Source: Calditrichia bacterium (GTDB taxonomy: Bacteria > Calditrichota > Calditrichia > RBG-13-44-9 > J075). From it: DNA of 64,000 nt. The notes under the pieces are model-generated. The model worked only from the letters and a program-made list of their open reading frames with translations. It had not been told where the DNA came from and ran no database searches. How positions within the stretch are numbered: position 1 is the first letter of the stretch; the number at the start of each line of letters is the position of its first letter. The DNA is taken from positions 62,001 to 126,000 of the forward strand of contig JANQRS010000069.1 in assembly GCA_028284445.1 (NCBI GenBank), given 5' to 3'. Below are positions 1 to 9,400 of this stretch, piece after piece. The position numbers were made by a program, and so were the translations under genes.

Positions 1-1
1 T

Positions 2-676
2 CTTTTCGGACAGGACGATCTTGGGCGAGATATCTTTAGCCGCGTCATTTATGGTGCGCGTATATCCTTGAAGGTTGGCTTTATCACGGTTCTCGTGAGT
101 GCGTTTGTCGGCATTGTTATTGGAGCGATTTCCGGCTATGTCGGTGGCTGGACAGATGAGGTGTTGATGCGCATTACCGATATCATGCTGGCCTTTCCAG
201 GTATTTTGCTAGCGATTGGCATTATGGCGATACTTGGGCCGAGCCTGAACAACGTGCTGATTGCCCTTTGTTTGGTGGGTTGGAAGGGGTATGCTCGATT
301 GGTTCGCGGTGAAGTGTTAAAGGAAAAGGGTAAAGAATATGTGCAGGCCGCGCGTTCGCTTGGGTATTCGCGAACCCGGGTGATTTTTGCTCATCTTTTG
401 CCTAACACCTTGAACCCGGTGCTGGTCATGGCGACCCTGGGTATGGCCTCAATGATCATCGCTGAAGCCGGTTTGTCCTTTCTTGGTTTGGGCACGCAAC
501 CACCGATCCCCAGCTGGGGCGGTATGCTCTCAGAAGGCCGGCAGTACATTCTTCAGGCGCCTCATCTGACCACCTTTCCCGGCATCGCCATCATGATCCT
601 CGTTTTAGGGATTTCCTTCCTTGGCGACGCCCTTCGCGATGCTCTCGATCCGCATATTAAGGTGTATTCGGAATAG
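2..676 (+). CDS. peptide/nickel ABC transporter permease (DppC/OppC type), 5' truncated
   Basis: This is the C-terminal part of an inner-membrane permease of the dipeptide/oligopeptide ABC family. The frame is open from base 2 and begins inside the family-typical stretch LGRDIFSRVIYGARISL, so the gene starts left of the window; the TTG at 68 is an internal codon. About 224 residues are visible, with several hydrophobic segments and the BPD_transp_1 cytoplasmic loop around VQAARSLGYSRTRVIFAHLLPN, which contacts the ATPase (EAA-like loop). The C-terminus FLGDALRDALDPH is the usual ending of DppC/OppC proteins. Partner genes (binding protein, second permease, ATPases) are not in view, so the substrate cannot be set. 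The family call is secure and the solute is a guess. Confidence 0.93.
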   Translation, partial: LFGQDDLGRDIFSRVIYGARISLKVGFITVLVSAFVGIVIGAISGYVGGWTDEVLMRITDIMLAFPGILLAIGIMAILGPSLNNVLIALCLVGWKGYARLVRGEVLKEKGKEYVQAARSLGYSRTRVIFAHLLPNTLNPVLVMATLGMASMIIAEAGLSFLGLGTQPPIPSWGGMLSEGRQYILQAPHLTTFPGIAIMILVLGISFLGDALRDALDPHIKVYSE

Positions 677-683
677 GAGACTA

Positions 684-733
684 GAGATTGGGGATTGGAG
701 ATTAAATGATCGGTTGAATGGAGATTGGTTGAG
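684..733. repeat. short degenerate GAGATTGG-type repeat
   Basis: Just after the permease stop lie imperfect copies of a purine-rich octamer (GAGATTGG, GGATTGGA, GGAGATTGG). The stretch is short and decayed. It resembles the simple intergenic repeats at 33.6 kb and 41.1 kb in position (directly 3' of a gene) and unit size. It sits between convergent genes; no clear terminator was seen. Confidence 0.4.
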
Positions 734-782
734 GCGTGCGCGGAATGAGATACCATCTCTATTCGGAGCGTTGTTCTGCTCA

Positions 783-2657
783 TTACCTAGGCAACACTTT
801 CTCCAGCTCTACATACCATTCTGGCATTTTCTTTAATTGCTTTCCATAGTATTCTCTAAGGCGTTTTCTGGTTTGGTCACGCTTTTTGTGTAAACCGAAG
901 TATTTAATTGCGTTATAACTAAAAAAATTGTCTGCATTTTGACGAATGGGTCGCGTTTGATGCTGCTTAAACAAAGCCTCATAGAATCGATAATATTCTA
1001 CTCTTGCCGGAGACTTGGCGAGCATAAACCAATCGCTTCCATACATCATACGTTCCGAAGATTTGGTCTTGGTAAAGAGTTCTGAAAATCGTTGTGCCTG
1101 CAGTTCCCGTTTTTCCTTTTGCTTCCTTTGTGGAATAATTGCTTCATCCCAGAAACCAATGTCTGCCCACACCCCATCAATAGGTGAGCTTGCTATTTCC
1201 CATGTCCAACTTGGCTTCTTTTGATAGTCTTTTGCATATAGCCCTCTTTCGCCGCCAAAATGGCCGAGATTAATTTTTAGCTCACGGAATTTAGAAATTT
1301 CTTTTAAGGCAAACCAGAATGTTGGCGCTGCCCGTTCCATCAATGTCCGAGACTTTCCCATAGAACGATTACAATGGGCCATCACAGGAATATCATATTT
1401 GATACATAGATCATAAAGTTCGCCGAGCTTTTTATCCAGTTCTTTACCAAAACCTTCCTTGTCGATCTCGCGGCGGTTACTGCTACTCCTAGTAAAAATA
1501 TATTCCGGGAAATCACTCAGTTCTGAATTGCCGTAGGCACGGAATCCCATAGTTGGATAAATTTTTACCCCAACGAAACCGCGGTTGAGAATAGCATCTT
1601 CGACGGCACGGAGGTTTTCGCCACCAGTTCTGATATCTGTTATGGGATCGTAGGACACTAGTGGAAGAATTTTGCCACGTGTCAGTAATGCAATTTTTTC
1701 CATTATTCGAATTTGATCCCGGACCGAGGTTATGCCTTCCTCAAAGCTTGGATAACTGAGCCATTCATGGATATCCACCAGTGCCGCTGCGTAGACGTCG
1801 ACATCCCCGTAATGGACCGAGTAGGTACAGATCAATTCCAGGGCGTTCAAAAAACGAAACCGTTCTAATCTCTTGAGGAAAGATAGCGCACCTGTGCCTG
1901 AATTCCGGAGGTTTCTAATCAATCGACGGATAGGGCCGGAAAAATTGTTCCTCTTGGGATGACCGAGAATATAAATGAAAAATTTTTTTGTCTTGTCCCC
2001 ATAACTAGCCGTGCTGATAGATGGCTCAAAAAATCCTTGATAGAGGCTATCATAATCTGAGTGTACGCCAGGATCCAAGTCGGATTCATTGATATATTCG
2101 ATGAAATTATCAAATTCCTCAACACCTTCCAAATTTACCCGTAGCATTGAGTCTTCTACAAATAAGCTATCGAATGCGTCGTCGATGATTTGCGTAAACT
2201 CCTCATCAAAGTCTTCTGGAGTCACCATTAGATTCTCAAAGGTGCTAGCCGGGGCCTGTAGTGGTTTCTGAGGGGGCGTTTTAACAATGTCATAATAAGC
2301 TAACAAGCCATCTATCTCTTTAATTTCTGCTTCGACCGAGGGTGCCTTATTGCGGATATTTTGAATAATTGTGGCATCGGCAATCAATTCTACAACAATG
2401 TCCAATCCAAACCACTTCAATTGGAGTTCGTCTAGAACAGCCTCCATCGGTATGTCCAGGCCATTGAAAACATGCGCATGTGTATCAAAAACGATGTTTT
2501 TGTTGGACGATTTCCCGAGGTCATTGAGATCTTCGAAGGTGCAACCCTTTTTGTCTGCGACGCTACTCATCGTCATTTCCAACTCGGAATCGTTGGTGCA
2601 GGAAGAGGACAAATATATAAATACGCTGATTGTAAGAAGAAATAGCTGGAGGCGCAT
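783..2657 (-). CDS. amidohydrolase-family lipoprotein (TIM-barrel metal-dependent hydrolase)
   Basis: A 624-residue predicted lipoprotein: N-terminal hydrophobic signal with the lipobox LSSSC (Cys20), so it should be anchored on the periplasmic face of a membrane. The hydrolase signature starts with DTHAH (His60 and His62). It continues with a Lys in GVKIYP, a His in MAHCNRS, a His in INLGHFGG and an Asp in MYGSDW, the metal-ligand order of the amidohydrolase-2 (COG2159-like) barrel. An insertion of roughly 200 residues separates the HxH strand from the rest of the barrel, so the protein is longer than usual members (300-400 aa). The ATG has AGGAG seven bases upstream. The gene is visibly more A/T-rich than its neighbours and stands alone, convergent to the permease gene, which suggests acquisition. 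Substrate unknown. Confidence 0.82.
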   Translation of the reverse strand: MRLQLFLLTISVFIYLSSSCTNDSELEMTMSSVADKKGCTFEDLNDLGKSSNKNIVFDTHAHVFNGLDIPMEAVLDELQLKWFGLDIVVELIADATIIQNIRNKAPSVEAEIKEIDGLLAYYDIVKTPPQKPLQAPASTFENLMVTPEDFDEEFTQIIDDAFDSLFVEDSMLRVNLEGVEEFDNFIEYINESDLDPGVHSDYDSLYQGFFEPSISTASYGDKTKKFFIYILGHPKRNNFSGPIRRLIRNLRNSGTGALSFLKRLERFRFLNALELICTYSVHYGDVDVYAAALVDIHEWLSYPSFEEGITSVRDQIRIMEKIALLTRGKILPLVSYDPITDIRTGGENLRAVEDAILNRGFVGVKIYPTMGFRAYGNSELSDFPEYIFTRSSSNRREIDKEGFGKELDKKLGELYDLCIKYDIPVMAHCNRSMGKSRTLMERAAPTFWFALKEISKFRELKINLGHFGGERGLYAKDYQKKPSWTWEIASSPIDGVWADIGFWDEAIIPQRKQKEKRELQAQRFSELFTKTKSSERMMYGSDWFMLAKSPARVEYYRFYEALFKQHQTRPIRQNADNFFSYNAIKYFGLHKKRDQTRKRLREYYGKQLKKMPEWYVELEKVLPR

Positions 2658-3146
2658 TGCTAGCTCCTGGATTTAAAAAGAAGAATGGTTTAGGCTTCAA
2701 AAGGGTTTACCCTGATATGATAACTCCTTGTTGGCGTTGGATGCAATCAGACTCTGAATGATACAACTTGAATTCACCATCGGGGATTTTTCAATATTCT
2801 ATCGCGCTTCCACGCACCCTAAGGAGATGGCATCTTTGCACCTTCGTGCCTAGTGGCACGGCATATTGCTGAAAAGATGCCATCTCTTTCCGCTACCGCC
2901 CACTGCTAACAGCCACTGTCTTCATCCGCACAAGTTCGCTCGAGGCGAACATCTGCCTGATCTATGCAACGGCTCCGCCGTTCAACCGCCTATAGCATAC
3001 CACGCCCGTTTTTCCCCTGCTGCTGCCACTGCAAACTGCCGACCGATTCTTCAATCTTCAATCATCTTTCTTTCCCCTTTCCTTTCTGCCAATAATTGCG
3101 TAGTAATGGTAGATAGTTTTTGTATTCAGGAGTAAGTGAGAAGTAT
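2658..3146. other. 489-bp gap between divergent genes, with stem-loops
   Basis: This separates the amidohydrolase and rnhA, which are transcribed divergently. It contains a long stem-loop (listed separately) and a small hairpin, GTTCGC-TCGAG-GCGAAC at 2934-2950. An open frame across 2866-3135 reads as low-complexity sequence with no ribosome-binding site or recognisable domain, and is not called. Promoters for both genes must lie here, but none stands out. Confidence 0.6.
2824..2886. repeat. 63-base stem-loop with nested hairpins
   Basis: A 14-bp perfect inverted repeat (2824-2837 with 2873-2886, arm GAGATGGCATCTTT) encloses 35 bases. These hold a second short hairpin, GCAC-CTTC-GTGC at 2838-2849, and the alternative arm pair GTGCC/GGCAC. 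There is no T-run, so it is not a standard terminator. It could be a REP-like element or a structured leader. Confidence 0.6.
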
Positions 3147-3605
3147 ATGAGTAAAGACGCAATTATTGTATATACAGACGGGGCCTGTTCCGGCAATCAG
3201 TCTCGCAAGAACGTCGGTGGCTGGGGTGTCGTGCTCAAGCATGGTGACCACTACAAGGAATTTTATGGTGGGGAAAGGAATACCACCAATAATCGAATGG
3301 AGATGACCGCCTGTATTCGCGCCCTCGAGGCAATTAAGACAAAAGATGTGCCGATCAAATTGCATTCAGATAGTGCCTATATCGTGAACTGCTTTTTGCA
3401 GAAATGGTACGTGAAATGGCGTCGCAATAACTGGAAAACGGCCAGTAAGAAGCCGGTGGAAAACAAAGATCTTTGGGAGCCGCTTCTGGATCTTGCCGAA
3501 AAAATGGACGTGCAGTTCATTAAGGTGAAAGGTCATGCCGGTGTTGAGTTAAATGAACGGGCGGACGAACTCGCTAACCTGGGAATGGATGAAGTTCGCG
3601 ACTAA
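3147..3605 (+). CDS. rnhA: ribonuclease HI
   Basis: A 152-residue RNase HI, which cleaves the RNA strand of RNA-DNA hybrids in the cytoplasm (R-loop and primer removal). The four acidic catalytic positions are visible: Asp in VYTDGACSGN, Glu in NNRMEMTACIRAL, Asp in LHSDSAYIVN, and Asp in ELNERADELA. The basic handle region (WYVKWRRNNWKTASKKPVENKDLW) and the conserved His in VKGHAG are also present. Length matches the bacterial family (about 155). The ATG at 3147 is chosen over an in-frame TTG at 3120 because it fits the family N-terminus and follows AGGAG at 3128-3132. The flippase-like gene starts 10 bases after its stop, so the two are probably co-transcribed. Confidence 0.96.
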   Translation: MSKDAIIVYTDGACSGNQSRKNVGGWGVVLKHGDHYKEFYGGERNTTNNRMEMTACIRALEAIKTKDVPIKLHSDSAYIVNCFLQKWYVKWRRNNWKTASKKPVENKDLWEPLLDLAEKMDVQFIKVKGHAGVELNERADELANLGMDEVRD

Positions 3606-3615
3606 GGCGACAGGC

Positions 3616-4608
3616 ATGTTGATGAGGACCGGCGCTATCGGACAGGGACGGACAAAAAAATCAGCTTGGCTGCATTGGCTGAAAATCGGCATTGGTCTTG
3701 CTGCGCTGGTGATTGTTTACATGCATATTGACCAGGAAGAGTCGATATGGGCTGTATTAACAAATGCCAACTGGAGTTATGTTGCACTCGGGCTTGCCTT
3801 GCTTATTCCCAATATTTTCCTCGCTTTCTACAAGTGGCGTTTTCTGCTTCGCAATCGCCTGAACAATATCCAGGACCATGCTGTCTTTGGATCTCTCATG
3901 CTCGGTTATACGTTGGGCCTGGTCACGCCCGGCCGGCTCGGTGAACTCGGGCGCGGACTCTTTTTTCATGATCAGGACCGAACGGTCATCACCGGACTCA
4001 ACGTACTCGACAAAGCCGTTAGCCAGGTAGTTTTCTTTACCCTTGGATTCCTGGCCTTATTGCTTTTGATTCTTGCGGGCAACCTCTGGTCTCTTGACCA
4101 GGCTCTGCCGCTACTGATTCCCGGTGGCATTGGCATCTCCATCCTTTGGGCAATTCTCTTAGCCCCATCGACATCCCGAAAAGTATTACATTACCTGGCA
4201 AAGAGATTTGGTAATCGCCCGGTTTTCCACGCCTTTAATTCTGCCTTCGATAATATTGGCCGGCGCCAGTCGTCGACGCTGTTATCATTGAGCCTGATTT
4301 GGATTCTGGTAATAGGTTTGCAATACCATGTGCTGGTATCTGCGTTTGCAGATGTATCTCTTATGCAGTCCTTTCAGGCGGTCTACGCGACCCTCTTTGC
4401 AAAAACCCTGTTGCCCTTCGCCTTTGGTGATCTCGGGATCCGTGAGGGGATTGCGGTCTTCTTTTACAGCGAATTCAACATATCTTCAGCGGCGGTTTTT
4501 AATGCCTCGTTGCTCATCTTCCTCATCAATTTCCTCATCCCGGCCCTCTGCGGTATCTACTACGTCTTCAAACTACAAAACCGTCAGCGGGATGCTAACT
4601 CGCTATGA
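3616..4608 (+). CDS. UPF0104 / lysylphosphatidylglycerol synthase TM-region family membrane protein
   Basis: A 330-residue polytopic inner-membrane protein with about eight hydrophobic segments. Two family motifs are clear: TPGRLGELGRG near residue 100, and PFAFGDLGIREG near residue 270, which corresponds to the usual P..GGLGVREG. Members form the flippase-like transmembrane half of MprF and stand-alone proteins linked to lipid or glycolipid translocation. A longer in-frame start (3553) would overlap rnhA by 53 bases. The ATG at 3616 is preferred, with AAGG 8 bases upstream. The last four bases (ATGA) overlap the next gene, a glycosyltransferase, so it belongs to a three-gene envelope cassette. 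The lipid handled is unknown. Confidence 0.85.
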   Translation: MLMRTGAIGQGRTKKSAWLHWLKIGIGLAALVIVYMHIDQEESIWAVLTNANWSYVALGLALLIPNIFLAFYKWRFLLRNRLNNIQDHAVFGSLMLGYTLGLVTPGRLGELGRGLFFHDQDRTVITGLNVLDKAVSQVVFFTLGFLALLLLILAGNLWSLDQALPLLIPGGIGISILWAILLAPSTSRKVLHYLAKRFGNRPVFHAFNSAFDNIGRRQSSTLLSLSLIWILVIGLQYHVLVSAFADVSLMQSFQAVYATLFAKTLLPFAFGDLGIREGIAVFFYSEFNISSAAVFNASLLIFLINFLIPALCGIYYVFKLQNRQRDANSL

Positions 4609-5738
4609 CGCTTCTGGAATCGTTTTTTCTTTTCCTGGGGATGTTTTATGCCGCGGTCATTTTGTGGTTCTATATCGGGATCCGGCGTGAAGCCGCTGCG
4701 AGCCAGCAAGCCAGTGACTGGTGTCCGCTGGTAACCGTACTGATTCCAGCCAGAAACGAAGCGGAACGCATCCGCCCGATTCTGGAAAGCCTTGCTCGCC
4801 AGTCATATCCTGCGGATCTTACTGAAATTTTGATTGTCGATGACTATTCAAGCGATAATACCGCTGAAGTGGTCACTGCATTTATAGAGGACAGCGGTTA
4901 TCAGCAATTTCGACTTTTACCCAATGAGCGGCAGGGAGACGGACCCACCTATAAGAAGAATGCCGTTACTTTTGCGCTGGGACAGGCACAAGGAGAGTTG
5001 ATCCTGACTACCGACGCTGACTGCCGCGTGCAGCCAGAATGGATTGAGTCGATGGTTGCCGCCTATGATGAGAATGTCGGCATGGTATGTGGGCTGGTGA
5101 CGTTTGATCCGGCACTGGAGAAGCGCTTCTTTCATAAAATGCAAACCCTGGAATTTGCCGGACTGGTGTTTTGCGGGGTAGGAGCGATCGGCAATCGCTA
5201 TCCGATGATTTGCAATGCCAGCAATTTAAGTTATCGCCGGGAAGCTTTCGACGCGGTTGGCGGTTTTGCCGGACATGAACATTTGCCATCTGGTGACGAT
5301 GATTTATTCATGCAGGATCTCCATCGTAAAACCCGCTGGCAGGTGCGATATAATCTGGACCCGGCTTCGATCAATTTTACCCAACCGGTCGATGATGTTG
5401 GGGCTTTTCTTAATCAGCGCTCCCGCTGGGCATCGAAGGGGCGTCACTATCCTGGTTTCCTAACCACTTTATTACTCTCATTGATATACTTTTTTTATTT
5501 ACTTTTGCTAATTTTGATTCCAGTCACGGTTTTTGGCGATTTTTCGATAAAAATTCTAATCGTCGGATTATTATTGAAAATAATACCGGAATGTCTTGTC
5601 GTCTCGCGTTCGCTTGGGGTTTTGCAGCGCCGCGATTTACTGGGGTTCATCCCGATCGTTGAAATAGTGCAGATTCCGTATATTGTGATGGCCGGGTTTG
5701 CAGGTTTTTTCAACCTCTTCAAATGGAAGCAGAAGTAA
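4605..5738 (+). CDS. family 2 glycosyltransferase, membrane-bound (processive type)
   Basis: A 377-residue GT2 enzyme with an N-terminal membrane anchor (residues 5-22) and a hydrophobic C-terminal part with several transmembrane segments from about residue 285. Catalytic features: VTVLIPARNEAERI with VDDYSSDNTAEVV (nucleotide-sugar binding), TTDADCRVQ (DxD-type metal site), GDDDLFM (catalytic acid region) and the QRSRW motif at about 267-271 (QxxRW of processive synthases). It should move sugar from a nucleotide donor on the cytoplasmic side and may pass the product through the membrane. It overlaps the flippase-like gene by four bases, and its TAA shares a base with the ATG of the deacetylase gene, so translation is probably coupled. 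The sugar and acceptor cannot be read from the sequence. Confidence 0.92.
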   Translation: MTLLESFFLFLGMFYAAVILWFYIGIRREAAASQQASDWCPLVTVLIPARNEAERIRPILESLARQSYPADLTEILIVDDYSSDNTAEVVTAFIEDSGYQQFRLLPNERQGDGPTYKKNAVTFALGQAQGELILTTDADCRVQPEWIESMVAAYDENVGMVCGLVTFDPALEKRFFHKMQTLEFAGLVFCGVGAIGNRYPMICNASNLSYRREAFDAVGGFAGHEHLPSGDDDLFMQDLHRKTRWQVRYNLDPASINFTQPVDDVGAFLNQRSRWASKGRHYPGFLTTLLLSLIYFFYLLLLILIPVTVFGDFSIKILIVGLLLKIIPECLVVSRSLGVLQRRDLLGFIPIVEIVQIPYIVMAGFAGFFNLFKWKQK

Positions 5739-6367
5739 TGATTGCTCATCGACAGCTCGCCAGGCTTTTTTATGCCCCGTATCCGAATATTGTCTGGAAC
5801 GGTGCGCCGGATAATCAGACCATATACCTGACTTTTGATGATGGTCCATATCCACCGGTAACCTATCCGCTGCTGCATATGCTGCGTCGTTACGGTGTGC
5901 CTGCTACCTTTTTCCTCTCTGGTGAAGCAATGGAAGAGCATCATAAATACATGCCTCGCCTCGACTATCGTGGACACCAGATCGGAAATCATCTCTATCA
6001 TCATGTACCGCTCTTCGGCTTAACCAAAAAGCGGTTGGTTACCGAAATCAATCGCACGGATCAATTGATCTATGAGCATTTGAATACCTTATCAACTATT
6101 TTCCGACCGCCTTACGGGGTGTTCAGCCCTCAGCTTTTTCCGGCATTGCAAAGCACCTCAAAGAAGATGGTGCTCTGGTCGCTGATGGCCAACGATTTCA
6201 AATGGGATAAGTACAAGGTGTTGGATCATCTCTATCAATCGGTTCAGCCCGGGGACATTATCGTATTTCATGATTCTCCTAAAACGGCCGGCAATTTACT
6301 GGAAATCATGCCGCAGTTTATCCGCTTTTGCCGTGCTAAAAAATGGTCATTCGGCGTCATTCGCTAG
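5738..6367 (+). CDS. polysaccharide deacetylase (NodB domain)
   Basis: A 209-residue carbohydrate esterase family 4 protein. The NodB motifs are in order: LTFDDGPYPP (catalytic base and metal Asp), IGNHLYHH (metal His pair), FRPPYG (motif 3), and PGDIIVFHDS (motif 5, catalytic His). It would remove N-acetyl groups from an amino sugar on a glycan or glycolipid. The ATG at 5738 overlaps the preceding TAA (TAATG); an earlier in-frame ATG at 5723 lies inside the glycosyltransferase gene and is less likely. No signal peptide is clear, though the N-terminus is basic and short. The neighbours suggest a pathway that makes, trims and moves a glycan or polar lipid head group. Confidence 0.92.
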   Translation: MIAHRQLARLFYAPYPNIVWNGAPDNQTIYLTFDDGPYPPVTYPLLHMLRRYGVPATFFLSGEAMEEHHKYMPRLDYRGHQIGNHLYHHVPLFGLTKKRLVTEINRTDQLIYEHLNTLSTIFRPPYGVFSPQLFPALQSTSKKMVLWSLMANDFKWDKYKVLDHLYQSVQPGDIIVFHDSPKTAGNLLEIMPQFIRFCRAKKWSFGVIR

Positions 6368-6464
6368 CCGGTGAAATCCTCAAATTCTCTATTGCAATTG
6401 GTGCCCTCCCTTTCTTATTTTGTCCTCGACTTTTGATCCGTTTCACACTTAGCCGGGAGTCCTT

Positions 6465-9400
6465 TTGTCCTACGTCCACCTCCACAATCATTCCGAATTT
6501 AGTCTGCTTGACGGTGCCAATAAGATCAACAAAATGATCGAGAGAGCCCTGGATTATAACATGCCGGCCATGGCCATTACCGACCACGGCAATATGTTCG
6601 GAGCACTGGAATTCTATAAGGCAGCTAAAAAAGGTGGTATTAAACCGATTATTGGTATGGAAGCCTATATGGCCCCTGGTTCGCGGACGGACAAGAAGAG
6701 CCCGGGCCCCGGAAATAAGACCTCTTATCACCTGGTTTTGCTTGCCAAGAACAATGTTGGCTATCAGAACCTCATGAAGCTCTCCAGCACTGCCTACATT
6801 GATGGCTTTTACTACAAGCCCCGCATTGATATGGAATCCCTGCGCAAGCATAGTGAAGGACTGATTGTTCTCTCCGCCTGTATGAGTGGTGAGATCTATA
6901 CCTTGCTGTCCCTTGGTGACAAGCAAGGCGCCATTAAGCGCGTTGAGTCTTACCTGGAAATCTTTGGTGACGATTACTACCTGGAAATCCAGGATCACGG
7001 CATTCCGGAAGAGGCGGGCTATGAGAATGTTTATAAGCTCGCGAAGGAAATGAACGTCCCGGTCGTGGCGACCAATGACTGCCACTATCTCGACAAAGGC
7101 CATCACGATTCGCATGATGTTCTGGTTTGTATCAGCTCTGGTAAATGTGTGAACGATCCCAAACGCCTGCGCTATGGTACCGAAGAGCTGTATATCAAGA
7201 ATATGGATGAGATGTATAAGGTCTTTCCTGATAAGGTTGAGGCGCTCGAGCGCACCCTGGAGATCGCCGAAAAGATCGATGTGGAGATAGAACTTGGAAA
7301 CTATCGCCTGCCCAAATTTCCGCTGCCCAAAGAAAGTGAACATCTGAGCTTCGATGATTATCTTGAGAAGCTTGCATATGAAGGCACCATACGCCACTAT
7401 GGCGAATTAAATGAAGAATTGGAAGAACGCCTCAAATACGAGCTTGGCGTTATTCGCAAGACCGGCTTTGCCGGATACTTCCTGATAACCCAGGACTTCA
7501 TCAATTATGCCCGCGAGCAGGATATACCGGTGGGCCTTGGCCGCGGATCGGCAGCGGGCAGTCTCGTCGCCTACGCACTCGGTATTACCAACGTGGATCC
7601 CTTGCGCTACGATCTACTTTTCGAAAGATTCCTGAATCCTGAACGCGTTACCATGCCTGATATCGATATTGATTTCTGCTTCGAAAGGCGGGAAGAGGTG
7701 ATCGACTATGTGCGCCGGAAGTATGGGCAGGACAACGTCGCGCAAATAATTACTTTTGGAACCATGGCCTCGAAAGGTGTTATTAAGGACGTGGCCCGGG
7801 CCCTGGAAATCGACTACGCTGATTCTGACCGCATTTCCAAACTGATTCCGGTGCATCAGGGCAAGCCGATGAAAATTGAACAGGCATTCTCAACAATTCC
7901 GGAGCTAAAGACCATTTCCGATACCGGTGGTCCGCGCTACCAGGAGCTGATTCGTCACGCCAAGGTGCTGGAAGGCTTGTCCCGGCACGCCTCTGTGCAT
8001 GCGGCGGGGATCATTATCGCACCAGGCGATATTACCGACTATGTGCCTCTCTACCAGACAGAGGATAGCAATAAGAATAAGGTCATCACCACCCAGTTTA
8101 CCATGGGCGGCTGCGAGGAAATCGGCCTGCTGAAAATGGACTTCCTCGGTTTGCGCACCTTGACCGTAATTCACAAAGCGATCAAGATGATCGAGAAGAC
8201 CAATGGTATCAGGCTTGATGCTGATAAACTGCCGCTCGATGATCAGAAAACCTATGAAATTTTCTGTGAAGGCAGCACGGTGGGGATTTTCCAGTTTGAG
8301 AGTAAGGGGATGCAGGAATATCTTCGGAAACTGGAACCGGATCGCATCGAAGACCTTATTGCAATGAACGCCCTCTATCGTCCGGGCCCGATGGAAAACA
8401 TCGATACCTATATTGATCGTAAGTTTGGCCGTCAGAAAATTGAATATTTGCATCCGATGCTCGAACCGATCCTGAGAGAGACAAACGGAATCATCGTTTA
8501 CCAGGAACAGGTAATGCGAATTGCGGCGGACCTTGGCGGTTTCAGTCTTGGTAAAGCGGACGTTTTGCGTCGGGCAATGGGTAAGAAGAAAAAAGAAATC
8601 ATGGAGCAGATGGAGGTTGAGTTCATCGATGGTGCTGCGAAGAACGACATCGATAAGAAGACCGCCAAGGCCATTTATGATTTGATCTTTAAATTTGCCA
8701 GTTACGGCTTTAACAAGTCTCACTCCGCTGCCTACTCCTTACTTGCATACCAAACAGCATACCTGAAACGTCACTATCCTGCAGAATTTATGGCTGCTTC
8801 CTTGACTTCAGAAATCAACGATCCCAAACGTATTGTGATTCTCATTGACGAGTGCAAGCGCATGGGGCTGCAAGTTTTGCCTCCGGATATCAATCGTTCC
8901 GGTTCGCAGTTTGAAGTACCGGCAAGCGGGCAGGTCAATTTTGGGCTGGCGGCGATCAAGAATGTTGGTCGTGCTGCCATTAACCGCATTATTGAAATCC
9001 GTCATGAGCTCGGTGAGTTTAAGAATTTCTTCGATTTTGTCAAGAATATGGATCTTCGCACTGTCAACAAGAAGGTGCTGGAAGCGCTGGTTCAGGCCGG
9101 TGCGCTCGATGGCATGGAGGGTAATCGTGCTCAGAAGTTCGCGTCAATAGAATCAGCGGTTAGCTTTGCCCAGAAATTCCAGGAGCAGGAGCAGAACAAG
9201 TCGCAGATTTCCCTGTTTGAGATGATGGCCTCTGACAACCCGGATGGCGAAGTTGACGATTTTATTCAATATCCGACGATGGTAAACATCGATGAATGGG
9301 AGTTGCAGGAGCGGCTCAATCGCGAAAAGGACCTGCTTGGCTTCTACATCAGTGGCCATCCGCTCGATAAATATGATAAAGAAATTCAGCTTTTTTCGAA

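Noticed and set aside
3120..3146. TTG start for rnhA at 3120
   Set aside because: It would add nine residues not found in the family and lies on top of the ribosome-binding site of the ATG at 3147.
6357..7397. 346-codon minus-strand frame inside dnaE
   Set aside because: It lies antisense to the conserved PHP and polymerase regions of dnaE, has no domain or ribosome-binding site, and is explained by codon bias.
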